From JAHCHG01 sp965214585 (lineage in GTDB: Bacteria > Acidobacteriota > Blastocatellia > Pyrinomonadales > Pyrinomonadaceae): a DNA stretch of 64,000 bases. Position 1 is the first letter of the stretch; each line of letters begins with the position of its first letter. A program made the translations under genes and the position numbers. Positions 34,573-42,354 of this stretch are shown here, piece by piece. The stretch lies in contig OZ243957.1 in the NCBI GenBank assembly GCA_965214585.1, positions 186,001 to 250,000 on the forward strand, written 5' to 3'. The notes under the pieces are model-generated. The model had not been told where the DNA came from and made no database searches. It saw only the letters and a program-made list of their open reading frames with translations.

Positions 34573-35892
34573 ATGAATGAATCGAACAAGAAATTTTGCA
34601 TCGGATTGGGCGTAACCGGCGGAATCGCGGCGTATAAAGCGATTGAAGTTTTGCGCCTGCTGCAAAAAGCGGATTGCGAAGTGCGCGTGGCGATGACAAG
34701 ACACGCGACGGAATTCGTTCAGCCTTTGACGTTTCGCGCTCTGACCGAAAGCTACGTTTTGGTTGACGATTACGACGAAAACAATCCCGATCCAATAGCG
34801 CACATAAATTTTTCGCAAACGATTGATCTGCTTTTGATCGTTCCGGCGACGGCGAATATTTTGGCGAAATTCGCAAACGGCATTGCCGACGATTTTTTGA
34901 GTTCGACCTATCTCGCTTCAAACGCGCCCGTAATGGTTGCGCCCGCGATGAATACGACGATGTGGAATCATCCGGCGACGCAGAGAAATATCGAAAAACT
35001 AAAAAAAGACGGCGTTCATTTCGTCGAACCCGTCGCGGGCGAATTGGCTTGCAAGACCGTCGGCACGGGAAAACTCGAAGACGTGGAGAATATTGCGGCG
35101 CAGACGCTTGCGCTTTTAGAAAGGGAGAAGAGGAAAAAGGGAGAAGGGGAAAAAGGGAGAAGGGGAGAAAGGGAGATTGAAGAAATTTCAGATTTCAAAT
35201 CTCAGATTTCAAATAAAAAGCAAAGACCGAAGACCGAAAACCTAAAAGGCGAACGCCTTTTGATAACGGTTGGCGGAACGCGCGAAGCGATTGATCCGGT
35301 GAGATTTATTTCAAATCATTCGTCGGGGAAAATGGGTTTTGCAATTGCGGAAGCGGCTCGGACACGCGGCGCGGAAGTTACGGTTGTTTGCGGCGTAACT
35401 TCGGTTGAACCGCCCGAAAATGTAAAAATCATCAAAGCGATTTCCGCCGAAGAAATGTTTGGAGCTGTGATGAAAGAATTGCCGAATCAGACAATTTTCA
35501 TCGGCGCGGCGGCGGTTGCGGATTATCGCCCGAAGGAAACCCTAGCGGCGAAAATAAAAAAGGAAAATAAAGATTCGCTCAATTTAGAACTCGAAAAAAC
35601 GCCTGATATTTTGGCGAATGTTTCAAAAAATCGGGGCGAAAATTTGTTAATCGTCGGTTTTGCGGCGGAAACGAATGATGTTTTAAGTTACGCAAAATCC
35701 AAAATGAAAAAGAAAAATCTCGATATGGTCGTGGCAAACGACATTTCAAAAAAAGGTGCAGGATTTAATACGGATACGAATATTGCGACGATTTTAACTA
35801 AAAACAGTAGTAAAAAAATTGAATTACCATTGATGTCAAAACGCGAGATGGCTGATAAAATTTTAGATGAAATTTTAAAGTTGAGAAATTAA
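34573..35892 (+). CDS. coaBC: Bifunctional phosphopantothenoylcysteine decarboxylase / phosphopantothenate-cysteine ligase
   Basis: CoaBC makes 4'-phosphopantetheine from phosphopantothenate and cysteine in coenzyme A synthesis. The CoaC half has LGVTGGIAAYKAIEVLR, the catalytic-histidine motif in IAHINFSQTIDLLLIVPATANI, MNTTMWNHPA and GELACKTVGTGKL. The CoaB half starts at ERLLITVGGTREAIDPVRFI and contains AAVADYRP and KTPDIL. Between the halves, bases about 35118-35255 encode a stretch rich in Lys/Glu/Arg/Gly (REKRKKGEGEKGRRGERE...) made of intergenic-type repeats (GGGAGAAGGGGAAAAAGG, ATTTCAGATTTCAAATC, CAAAGACCGAAGACC). The ATG at 34573 (MNESNKKFC) is preferred to one 78 bases upstream, which precedes non-conserved residues. 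Confidence 0.93.
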   Translation: MNESNKKFCIGLGVTGGIAAYKAIEVLRLLQKADCEVRVAMTRHATEFVQPLTFRALTESYVLVDDYDENNPDPIAHINFSQTIDLLLIVPATANILAKFANGIADDFLSSTYLASNAPVMVAPAMNTTMWNHPATQRNIEKLKKDGVHFVEPVAGELACKTVGTGKLEDVENIAAQTLALLEREKRKKGEGEKGRRGEREIEEISDFKSQISNKKQRPKTENLKGERLLITVGGTREAIDPVRFISNHSSGKMGFAIAEAARTRGAEVTVVCGVTSVEPPENVKIIKAISAEEMFGAVMKELPNQTIFIGAAAVADYRPKETLAAKIKKENKDSLNLELEKTPDILANVSKNRGENLLIVGFAAETNDVLSYAKSKMKKKNLDMVVANDISKKGAGFNTDTNIATILTKNSSKKIELPLMSKREMADKILDEILKLRN

Positions 35893-35933
35893 ATAGTGCA
35901 ACGGGTTGTTGCACTATTTGCCGAATAAAATGT

Positions 35934-36980
35934 ATGAGTGAAAAATTTTTAGTGAAAAAAACCGACGATTTGGATTTGTCCGAATATGCCGAATTTTTGG
36001 GCAATCTTAAAACTCAAATTCAGCAAGCACAAATTCGCGCAATTTCGCGTGTAAATCGTGAACTCGTTTTGCTTTATTGGCAAATCGGGCGCGAAATTTT
36101 GCAGCGTCAGCGTGAAAAAGGCTGGGGCGCGAAAGTTATTGAGCGTTTGTCAAAAGACTTGCGAAAAGAGTTTCCCGAAATGAAAGGGTTTTCGCGGACG
36201 AATCTACTTTATATGCGCTCTTTTGCTGAAAATTATCCCGACGAGGAATTTGTCCAGCAGGTTGCTGGACAAATTCCGTGGTTTCATAATTGCGTGATTT
36301 TGGACAAAATAAAAAACACGGACGAGCGCGAATTTTATATTCGTCAGACAATCGAAAACGGTTGGAGCAGAAGCATTTTGGTTTTACAAATCGAAAGCAA
36401 ATTATACGAGCGGCAGGGAAAAGCGCAGACAAATTTTGTGCGGACTTTGCCGAAAGAGCAGTCGGATTTGGCGAATCAACTGTTAAAAGACCCGTATAAT
36501 TTCGATTTTTTGACCATCGGACTCGAAGCGCACGAGCGCGAATTGGAAAGCAATCTGCTGCAAAACATCAAAGAATTTATGCTGGAACTCGGCGTTGGGT
36601 TTGCGTTTGTCGGCAGTCAATATCATCTGGAAATCGGCGGACAGGATTTTTATATTGATTTGCTTTTTTATCATTTGAAACTTCGCTCATTTGTGGCGAT
36701 TGATTTGAAAACGGTTGATTTCAAGCCGGAATTCAGCGGGAAAATGAATTTTTATTTGTCGGCAATTGACGATTTGTTGAAACACGCCGACGATAATCCG
36801 TCCATCGGTTTGATTTTGTGCAAAACAAAAAACAAAATAATAGTAGAATACGCTTTGCGCGACACTTCAAAGCCGATTGGCGTTTCGAGCGTAAAGTTGA
36901 CCGAAAATCTGCCGGATGAAATCAAGCGAAATATGCCGTCAATCGAGGAAATTGAAGCCGAATTGAGCGAATACGAATGA
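35934..36980 (+). CDS. PDDEXK nuclease, YhcG / DUF1016 family
   Basis: The 348-residue protein has the DUF1016 N-terminal domain (VNRELVLLYWQIGREILQRQREKGWGAKVIERLSKDLRKEFP, GFSRTNLLYMRSFA) and a C-terminal PD-(D/E)xK nuclease core (LGVGFAFVGSQYHLEIGGQDFYIDLLFYHLKLRSFVAIDLKT; D and D-x-K visible). These proteins are found in defence and mobile contexts; role unproven. The C-terminal end overlaps the uracil-DNA glycosylase gene by 4 bases (ATGA), which suggests translational coupling between the nuclease and a base-excision enzyme. Confidence 0.9.
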   Translation: MSEKFLVKKTDDLDLSEYAEFLGNLKTQIQQAQIRAISRVNRELVLLYWQIGREILQRQREKGWGAKVIERLSKDLRKEFPEMKGFSRTNLLYMRSFAENYPDEEFVQQVAGQIPWFHNCVILDKIKNTDEREFYIRQTIENGWSRSILVLQIESKLYERQGKAQTNFVRTLPKEQSDLANQLLKDPYNFDFLTIGLEAHERELESNLLQNIKEFMLELGVGFAFVGSQYHLEIGGQDFYIDLLFYHLKLRSFVAIDLKTVDFKPEFSGKMNFYLSAIDDLLKHADDNPSIGLILCKTKNKIIVEYALRDTSKPIGVSSVKLTENLPDEIKRNMPSIEEIEAELSEYE

Positions 36981-37966
36981 ACAGAGAATTTTCCGAATTA
37001 TTAGCCGATGTAAAAGACCAAATCCTTTATTTGCAGGAACTTGGCGTTGAAAATTTTGATGTTGAATTACCGGAAATCGCTTTTAGTCCGAAGTCCGAAG
37101 CCCGAAGTCCAAAGTCCGCAAATACGGTTTCGCGCGAAAGATTGGAGAGATTTGTGCCGACGGAAGATATTTTGAAATCGGTTACGAATGTTGAGAAAAA
37201 ATCTGAGAATGAGAAACCGCGAACTTCTCGGCTGAGTATTTTGGAAAAGACAAAACTTTCAAATTTAGCCGATATTCCAAAACGGAGTTCGTATAATTAT
37301 CCGAAAAATCAAGAACAAACGGGGGAAGAAAATCATATGGCGAAAAAACAAGTTGAAGAAATGCCGTCGCTTTTCGGCGCGGACGAATTAAAACAAACTT
37401 TGCCGGAATCAAACGAAACAATTGAAGAAATTCGAGCTTTCATCGGCGACTGCACGCGTTGTCCGCTTTGGGAAGGACGAACGCAAATCGTTCATTCGCA
37501 GGGCAATCGGGAAGCGAATTTGATGTTCGTCGGCGAAGCACCGGGCGCGGACGAGGATGAGCAGGGCGTTCCATTCGTCGGACGCGCGGGACAGCTTTTG
37601 AACAAAATTATCGAAGCAATCGGGATGAAACGCGAAGACGTTTTTATCGGCAACGTCAATCGCTGTCGTCCGCCGGGAAATCGCGCTCCGACGATTGCCG
37701 AAGCCGAAACGTGCAAGCCGTTCCTTATCCGCGAGATCGCCGTCGTGCGTCCGAAAGTCATCGTCGTAATGGGCAATACGGCGATGCGGAATCTGCTCGA
37801 AACAAAAGAAGGAATTACCAAAATGCGCGGCGAATTCGTTGATTATTACGGCGTAAAAGTGATGCCGACCTTTCATCCGGCGTATCTTTTGCGCGACCCT
37901 AGAAAGAAACGCGAAGTTTGGGAAGATATGAAAAAAGTGCGTGATGAATTGGACAAATTAGAGTAG
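36977..37966 (+). CDS. Uracil-DNA glycosylase, family 4 (Fe-S type)
   Basis: Family-4 UDGs remove uracil from DNA and carry a [4Fe-4S] cluster. The C-terminal ~180 residues have all four cluster cysteines (Cys159 and Cys162 in CTRCPLW, Cys230, Cys246), the active-site motif GEAPGADEDEQGVPFVGRAG and the late motif PTFHPAYLLRDP. Residues 1 to about 145 are an extra, disordered N-terminal region containing SPKSEARSPKS encoded by AGTCCGAAGTCC-type repeat DNA. It is coupled to the YhcG gene by a 4-base overlap. Confidence 0.93.
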   Translation: MNREFSELLADVKDQILYLQELGVENFDVELPEIAFSPKSEARSPKSANTVSRERLERFVPTEDILKSVTNVEKKSENEKPRTSRLSILEKTKLSNLADIPKRSSYNYPKNQEQTGEENHMAKKQVEEMPSLFGADELKQTLPESNETIEEIRAFIGDCTRCPLWEGRTQIVHSQGNREANLMFVGEAPGADEDEQGVPFVGRAGQLLNKIIEAIGMKREDVFIGNVNRCRPPGNRAPTIAEAETCKPFLIREIAVVRPKVIVVMGNTAMRNLLETKEGITKMRGEFVDYYGVKVMPTFHPAYLLRDPRKKREVWEDMKKVRDELDKLE

Positions 37967-37988
37967 AATAGAACGCGAGGAATTTATT

Positions 37989-38147
37989 ATGTTGACCGTG
38001 ATTAAAAGCAGCGAAAATTCGGCTGACCGAAATGCACGCAAGGATATAATTTTGGAAGCGACACGCGAAATTATCGAGTATCGCAGATCGGCTTTGATCG
38101 AATTAAGAAAAGAATACGGAGATATTTATGTTAAAAGTAAAAAGTGA
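37989..38147 (+). CDS. Small ORF preceding the toxin-antitoxin pair
   Basis: ATG at 37989 after GCGAGGAATTT, 52 residues: MLTVIKSSENSADRNARKDI then a helix ending ELRKEYGDIYVKSKK. It overlaps the antitoxin gene by 20 bases in another frame. Its close packing with the next two genes suggests that it is translated as part of the same operon, but I do not recognise a family. Confidence 0.45.
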   Translation: MLTVIKSSENSADRNARKDIILEATREIIEYRRSALIELRKEYGDIYVKSKK

Positions 38148-38376
38148 AAGAACTTCGGAAAATACGATAACGGTTACTTTCCCGTCGGAAACTCTACAAA
38201 ATCTCGGCATTTCGGGCGGCGACGAAATTGATGTGACTGAAACGGAAAACGCTCTGATTCTGCGCTCAAAAGCGGAAGCTGAAAGAAATAAACAGATACA
38301 GGAGGCGACGGAAAAAGTTTTCAGCCGTTGGGATAAAGTTTTTGTCGAACTCGCAAAAGGGGCGGATGACAAATGA
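38128..38376 (+). CDS. AbrB/MazE-type antitoxin
   Basis: An 82-residue protein with the swapped-hairpin (AbrB/MazE) DNA-binding pattern VTFPSETLQNLGISGGDEIDVTETENALILRS, then an alpha-helical C-terminal tail (AEAERNKQIQEATEKVFSRWDKVF) that would neutralise the toxin. It overlaps the Doc toxin gene by 4 bases. It would also autoregulate the operon, as is typical for such pairs. Confidence 0.85.
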   Translation: MLKVKSERTSENTITVTFPSETLQNLGISGGDEIDVTETENALILRSKAEAERNKQIQEATEKVFSRWDKVFVELAKGADDK

Positions 38377-38756
38377 AGTTTGTAGATAAAACTTCCGTTC
38401 TCATAATTCAAAAAAAACTCATCGAAAGATATGGCGGAATTCACGGTTTGCGAGATGAAGGCGCGTTGGAATCGGCGGTAAAGGCGGCGGAAAACCGCTA
38501 TAATTATGAAACCGAAGGTATTGCAAAACTCGCGGCAACTTATGCTTATCATTTGTCGCAAGCACACGCTTTTCTCGACGGAAATAAACGAATTGCGGCG
38601 GCGGTTGCCGGTGTTTTCTTAGAAATTAACGGCGCGTGGCTCAATGCTTCGCAAGATGAAATGATCGAACTTTTTCTCGATATTGCGGCGAGCAAATTAT
38701 CGCGTGAAGATGTGGAAGAAAAGTTTGCCGAATGGCTGATCGAAGCGGAAAATTAG
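38373..38756 (+). CDS. doc: Doc-type toxin (Fic fold kinase)
   Basis: A 127-residue Fic-family protein with the motif HAFLDGNKR (His65, Asp69, Asn71), the LRDEGALESAVKAAENR N-terminal helix region and a short C-terminal tail. In the Phd-Doc system, Doc phosphorylates elongation factor Tu; here the same activity is inferred from the motif. The upstream antitoxin is AbrB/MazE-type rather than Phd, a pairing seen in other genomes. Confidence 0.9.
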   Translation: MKFVDKTSVLIIQKKLIERYGGIHGLRDEGALESAVKAAENRYNYETEGIAKLAATYAYHLSQAHAFLDGNKRIAAAVAGVFLEINGAWLNASQDEMIELFLDIAASKLSREDVEEKFAEWLIEAEN

Positions 38757-39347
38757 ATGCAAAAAGATTTATTCAGCGGAAGTTGGCAGTTGAATCAGCC
38801 GAATGAAACGCTTGAAGAAATAAAAAATGAGATGCTGGAAAAGGTTAAGCAGATTCCCGATTTGCAAGACCGCGTTTTTGTATTTTCGCAAGGCGAAGCG
38901 TCGGCGGAAGTGGCGATTGTCGGCGAATCGCCCGGACCGCCGGATGCGGATTCGGAACTTCCCTTTCAAGGTCCGACGGGCGATCTGCTCAATCGCATTT
39001 TGTCTTCGATAGGTTTGAGCCGAAGCAATGCTTATCTGACGAATATCGTAAAATATATTTCCGCCGGAGATGAACTTACGCCGGAACTCGTCAAGTTTTT
39101 CACGCCGTTCGTCTGGCGCGAATTGGCGGTTGTTCAGCCGAAAGTCGTGATTTTATTGGGAAATACGGCGACGAAAGCGTTGCTGAATACGAAAAAACCG
39201 ATCTCGAAGATTCGCGGCGAATTTCAGGAAAAAAACGGAATAATGCTGATGCCGACGTTTAATCCGGCGTATCTTTTGCGCGACCCGACGAAAAAGCGCG
39301 AGGTTTGGGAAGATATGAAACAGGTGCGCGATTTTTTGAACAATTAA
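38757..39347 (+). CDS. Cysteine-free uracil-DNA glycosylase-like paralogue
   Basis: The 196-residue protein aligns with the family-4 glycosylase encoded at 36977-37966 over its core: GESPGPPDADSELPFQGPTGDLLNRIL for the active-site loop, VVILLGNTATKALLNT and PTFNPAYLLRDPTKKREVWEDMK. It contains no cysteine at all, so the four Fe-S ligands are gone. The histidine of the late motif (FHPAY) is asparagine here (FNPAY). It starts directly after the Doc stop codon. Either it is a glycosylase without a cluster or it has a different role; function is open. Confidence 0.75.
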   Translation: MQKDLFSGSWQLNQPNETLEEIKNEMLEKVKQIPDLQDRVFVFSQGEASAEVAIVGESPGPPDADSELPFQGPTGDLLNRILSSIGLSRSNAYLTNIVKYISAGDELTPELVKFFTPFVWRELAVVQPKVVILLGNTATKALLNTKKPISKIRGEFQEKNGIMLMPTFNPAYLLRDPTKKREVWEDMKQVRDFLNN

Positions 39348-39368
39348 GAAATTTTTAGAGCAGAAATT

Positions 39369-39905
39369 ATGAAAACCGAAACTATCAAATCGGAAAAAAT
39401 TTACGACGGAAAGGTTTTTAATGTCAGCAAGGACACGATAAAAGAAGGCGACAGCGAATATACGCGCGAGATCGTCAAGCATAACGGAAGCGCGGTAATT
39501 GTGCCGGTTTTTGCCGATAAAAAGGTCGCGCTCGTGAAGCAGTATCGGCATCCGGCGAAAGATTATTTGTATGAAATTCCGGCGGGAACTTTGAACGAAG
39601 ACGAATCGCCGGAAACCGGCGCGAAACGCGAGCTTGAAGAAGAGATCGGCGTAATTTGCGAAAAGATCGAAAAACTTTCCGAGTTTTACGTTTCGCCCGG
39701 CTTTTTGACCGAGAAAATGCACGTTTTTCTGGCTCAGGATTTTACGGAAACCGAGCAGAATCTAGATGAAGATGAAAATGTCGAAATCGAGAAATTTACG
39801 TTTGACGAAGCGTTTGAAATGATTCGCTCGAATGAAATTCAGGATGCGAAAACGATAATCGGTTTGATTATGGCGGGCGCAAAACTCGATTTTGTTTACA
39901 AATAA
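39369..39905 (+). CDS. NUDIX hydrolase, ADP-ribose pyrophosphatase type
   Basis: The 178-residue protein has the Nudix box GTLNEDESPETGAKRELEEEIGV in the middle and the ADP-ribose-pyrophosphatase pattern (VALVKQYRHPAKDYLYEIPAG before, ELSEFYVSPGF-like segment after). Likely hydrolyses ADP-ribose or similar nucleotides. It lies 21 bases after the glycosylase-like gene. Confidence 0.92.
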   Translation: MKTETIKSEKIYDGKVFNVSKDTIKEGDSEYTREIVKHNGSAVIVPVFADKKVALVKQYRHPAKDYLYEIPAGTLNEDESPETGAKRELEEEIGVICEKIEKLSEFYVSPGFLTEKMHVFLAQDFTETEQNLDEDENVEIEKFTFDEAFEMIRSNEIQDAKTIIGLIMAGAKLDFVYK

Positions 39906-39917
39906 CTTTTTGAATGC

Positions 39918-39946
39918 TTGACTGATAAAATCTTTTTCGTTATTCT
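39918..39946 (+). promoter_or_regulatory. Promoter of the rplM-rpsI genes
   Basis: TTGACT (39918-39923), 17-base spacer, TATTCT (39941-39946), 45 bases before the rplM start. It is a good sigma-70-type match. Confidence 0.65.
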
Positions 39947-39991
39947 AACCGTTCGCGTTTTTGCGGAAATTATTAGACGAGAGAAGCTATT

Positions 39992-40435
39992 ATGACTACT
40001 TATTTTCCAAGCGGCAAGGGTTTGGCGGAAAGCCGTAAATGGTATGTGGTTGACGCGGACGGGAAAACCGTCGGCAGATTGTCAACCGAAATTGCCAGAA
40101 TTTTGACGGGTAAGAACAAACCTGAATGGACACCGTTTCTTGATATGGGCGATCACGTTGTCGTGATAAATGCGCGTGGCGCGATATTTAAAGGATCGAA
40201 AAACGAGCAGAAAGTTTATCGCCGGCACACGCTTTATCCGGGCGGTTTGCGCGAAACTTCCGTGAAGGAGATGTTTGAAAAACATCCCGAACGGGTGATC
40301 GAACTTGCCGTTAAAGGAATGCTTCCGAAAACGAAACTCGGACGCGCGATGGCAAAAAAACTGAAAGTTTACGCCGACGCGGAACATCCGCACAAAGCGC
40401 AGCAGCCGGAAGCTATTGAAATTGAAACATTCTAA
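39992..40435 (+). CDS. rplM: 50S ribosomal protein L13
   Basis: The 147-residue protein has the L13 signatures KWYVVDADGKTVGRLSTEIARIL, VVVINARGAIF, and the C-terminal LPKTKLGRAMAKKLKVYADAEHPHKAQQP. Usual pairing with rpsI 65 bases downstream. Confidence 0.98.
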   Translation: MTTYFPSGKGLAESRKWYVVDADGKTVGRLSTEIARILTGKNKPEWTPFLDMGDHVVVINARGAIFKGSKNEQKVYRRHTLYPGGLRETSVKEMFEKHPERVIELAVKGMLPKTKLGRAMAKKLKVYADAEHPHKAQQPEAIEIETF

Positions 40436-40500
40436 CTGATGGCGGTTCGTTGTTCGGTGCAGAAAATTCTGATTCGATTGACCGCTGATTATATAAAAAT

Positions 40501-40893
40501 ATGGCAGATATACAATATTACGGAACAGGTCGCAGAAAGACGGCGACGGCGCGGGTTTATCTTCGTCCGGGAAAGGGCGAAATAAATGTGAATAAACGCG
40601 GATTTGAAGAGTATTTTCCGAATGAAGCGTTGCGAATGATTATCAATCAGCCGCTTCGTCTGACGGAAACGAACGGCAAATTCGACATTTATATAAATGT
40701 TGACGGCGGCGGAAACGCCGGACAAGCCGGCGCGGTTCGGCACGGAATTACACGCGCTCTGCTCGAATACAATCAAGATTTGCGCCCGGTTTTGAAAAAA
40801 GCCGGACTTATCACGCGCGACCCGCGCAAGAAAGAACGTAAGAAATACGGTCAAAAAGGTGCGCGTGCGAGATTCCAATTCTCGAAACGATAA
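40501..40893 (+). CDS. rpsI: 30S ribosomal protein S9
   Basis: The 130-residue protein has YGTGRRKTATARVYLRPGKG at the N-terminus and the conserved C-terminal tail KKAGLITRDPRKKERKKYG followed by KKGARARFQFSKR-like residues ending in Lys-Arg, which reaches the decoding centre. Confidence 0.98.
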   Translation: MADIQYYGTGRRKTATARVYLRPGKGEINVNKRGFEEYFPNEALRMIINQPLRLTETNGKFDIYINVDGGGNAGQAGAVRHGITRALLEYNQDLRPVLKKAGLITRDPRKKERKKYGQKGARARFQFSKR

Positions 40894-40900
40894 TTTTTGC

Positions 40901-40967
40901 GGTCTTAGGTTTTTGGTCTTTGGTTTTGGAAAGAAATCAAAGACTTGAAACCTAAGATTAAAAACCA
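40901..40967. repeat. Inverted GGTTTTTGGTCTTTGG tract
   Basis: GGTCTTAGGTTTTTGGTCTT is mirrored by AAAGACTTGAAACCTAAGAT. Same family as 19706-19814 and 53089-53191. It sits 3' of rpsI and may form a hairpin. Confidence 0.6.
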
Positions 40968-40978
40968 TTGCCGGAATC

Positions 40979-41021
40979 TATTGGTTCAAACAGACGATTT
41001 CGGCGAGTATATAAACCAATA
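40979..41021 (+). promoter_or_regulatory. Stem-loop in the rpsB leader
   Basis: TATTGGTT (40979) pairs with AACCAATA (ends 41021) just upstream of the AAGGAG site of rpsB. It could be a leader hairpin; a regulatory role is speculative. Confidence 0.3.
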
Positions 41022-41041
41022 AGATAGAAGGAGATTTAATT

Positions 41042-42115
41042 TTGGCAACAGTTACAATGAAGGAACTGCTCGAAGCGGGCGTTCACTTTGGTCATCAGGT
41101 TCGCCGTTGGAATCCGAAAATGAAAGAATACATTTTCGCCGAACGCAACGGCATTTATATTATTGATCTGCAAAAAACGCAGAAACTTTTCCGCGACGCG
41201 CTCGGCTATGTGCAGGAAGCCTTTACGGAAAAACCGAATTTGAAGATTTTATTCGTCGGCACAAAGCGGCAGGCGCAGGACGCGATCAAGGAAGAAGCCG
41301 AAAGATGCGGGCAATATTATATAAATAATCGCTGGCTCGGCGGTTTGATGACGAATTATCAAACGGTGCAGAATTCGATCAAGCGTCTGAACGAGATCGA
41401 GAAGATGCAGGAAGACGGCAGAGCGGAAATGCTCACGAAAAAAGAGCGTCTGGAACTCGACCGCGAACACGAAAAATTGATGAAAAACCTTGCGGGCATC
41501 AAGGAAATGAAGGGTTTGCCCGATATGCTTTTTGTGATAGACGTTCGCAAGGAAGACATCGCCGTTGCGGAAGCGAATCGTCTTAATATTCCGGTTGTTG
41601 CGGTTGTTGACACGAATTGCTCGCCCGAAGGCGTTGATTATGTGATTCCGGGAAATGACGACGCGCTTCGTGCAATTCGCCTGTTTTCTTCGCGCATTGC
41701 CGACGCGGTAATGGAAGGCAGACAAGTTGCCACCGAAGGAAATTTGGAAGAAGAAATGGCGAAAGCGGCGGATGAGAAAACTGTTACTGCCGACGAAGTT
41801 CCGACGGGAGTTACCGAACCTGATATTCAGATTGCCGATAAAACTTTTGAAACTGCGGAGGAAACGCATCCGATTGAACTCGAAACAATGGCGGAAGGCG
41901 CAAGACCGCCGAGAGTCGCCGGCGCGAACGAAACGGTTGAGGTTGTTTCCCAAATCGAAACTTCCGGTTCGGAAGATATGACGGAAATCGTGACGAAGGA
42001 ATCGGACAAAGAGCAGACTTCTATCAAAGAAGAAATCAAGGAAACCGATTTGGCAGCACCGGAAGTTGACGAAGAGGAAAACACCGAAGAAAACGCGGAA
42101 GCCTCAGCAAGTTAG
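41042..42115 (+). CDS. rpsB: 30S ribosomal protein S2 with long acidic C-terminal extension
   Basis: S2 signatures: MKELLEAGVHFGHQVRRWNPKMKEYIF, LFVGTKRQAQDAI, RWLGGLMTN and VVDTNCSPEGVDYVIPGNDD. The start is a TTG codon at 41042 after AAGGAGATTTAATT. The normal S2 fold ends near residue 230; a further ~125 residues are acidic, low in hydrophobics and unlike S2 (ending EEENTEENAEASAS), so the 357-residue product is well above the usual ~230-270. Such tails exist in some Acidobacteria and actinobacteria-like genomes; role unknown. tsf follows after a terminator and a palindrome. Confidence 0.96.
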   Translation: MATVTMKELLEAGVHFGHQVRRWNPKMKEYIFAERNGIYIIDLQKTQKLFRDALGYVQEAFTEKPNLKILFVGTKRQAQDAIKEEAERCGQYYINNRWLGGLMTNYQTVQNSIKRLNEIEKMQEDGRAEMLTKKERLELDREHEKLMKNLAGIKEMKGLPDMLFVIDVRKEDIAVAEANRLNIPVVAVVDTNCSPEGVDYVIPGNDDALRAIRLFSSRIADAVMEGRQVATEGNLEEEMAKAADEKTVTADEVPTGVTEPDIQIADKTFETAEETHPIELETMAEGARPPRVAGANETVEVVSQIETSGSEDMTEIVTKESDKEQTSIKEEIKETDLAAPEVDEEENTEENAEASAS

Positions 42116-42134
42116 TTATATTTAGTTAATTTTT

Positions 42135-42187
42135 CGAGCGTAGCTTTTCACGGTTTTTTCAGAAAATCGGGCTGCGCTTTCTTTTTA
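42135..42187 (+). terminator. Terminator after rpsB
   Basis: AGCGTAGC pairs with GCTGCGCT (one G-U) about 30 bases apart, followed by TTCTTTTTAG. Confidence 0.55.
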
Positions 42188-42192
42188 GACAA

Positions 42193-42325
42193 GACTGGAG
42201 CGCAAGCGTCCCGCTTGCAACCGTCGCGCAAGCGGCGGAAAGCTGTTGTAAAGTAGGCTTTTAGAGTTATTAAGGCTTTTTCGCGCCCTGCGCTCATTGC
42301 AAGCGGGGACGCTTGCGCTCCAGTC
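42193..42325. repeat. GACTGGAGCGCAAGCGTCCC palindrome
   Basis: Ends 42193-42220 and 42297-42325 are inverted repeats (GACTGGAGCGCAAGCG... with one extra G on the right). The segment lies between rpsB and tsf and has no gene. Confidence 0.8.
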
Positions 42326-42354
42326 ATATTTTATAATTTTTTGGAGTTAAATTT

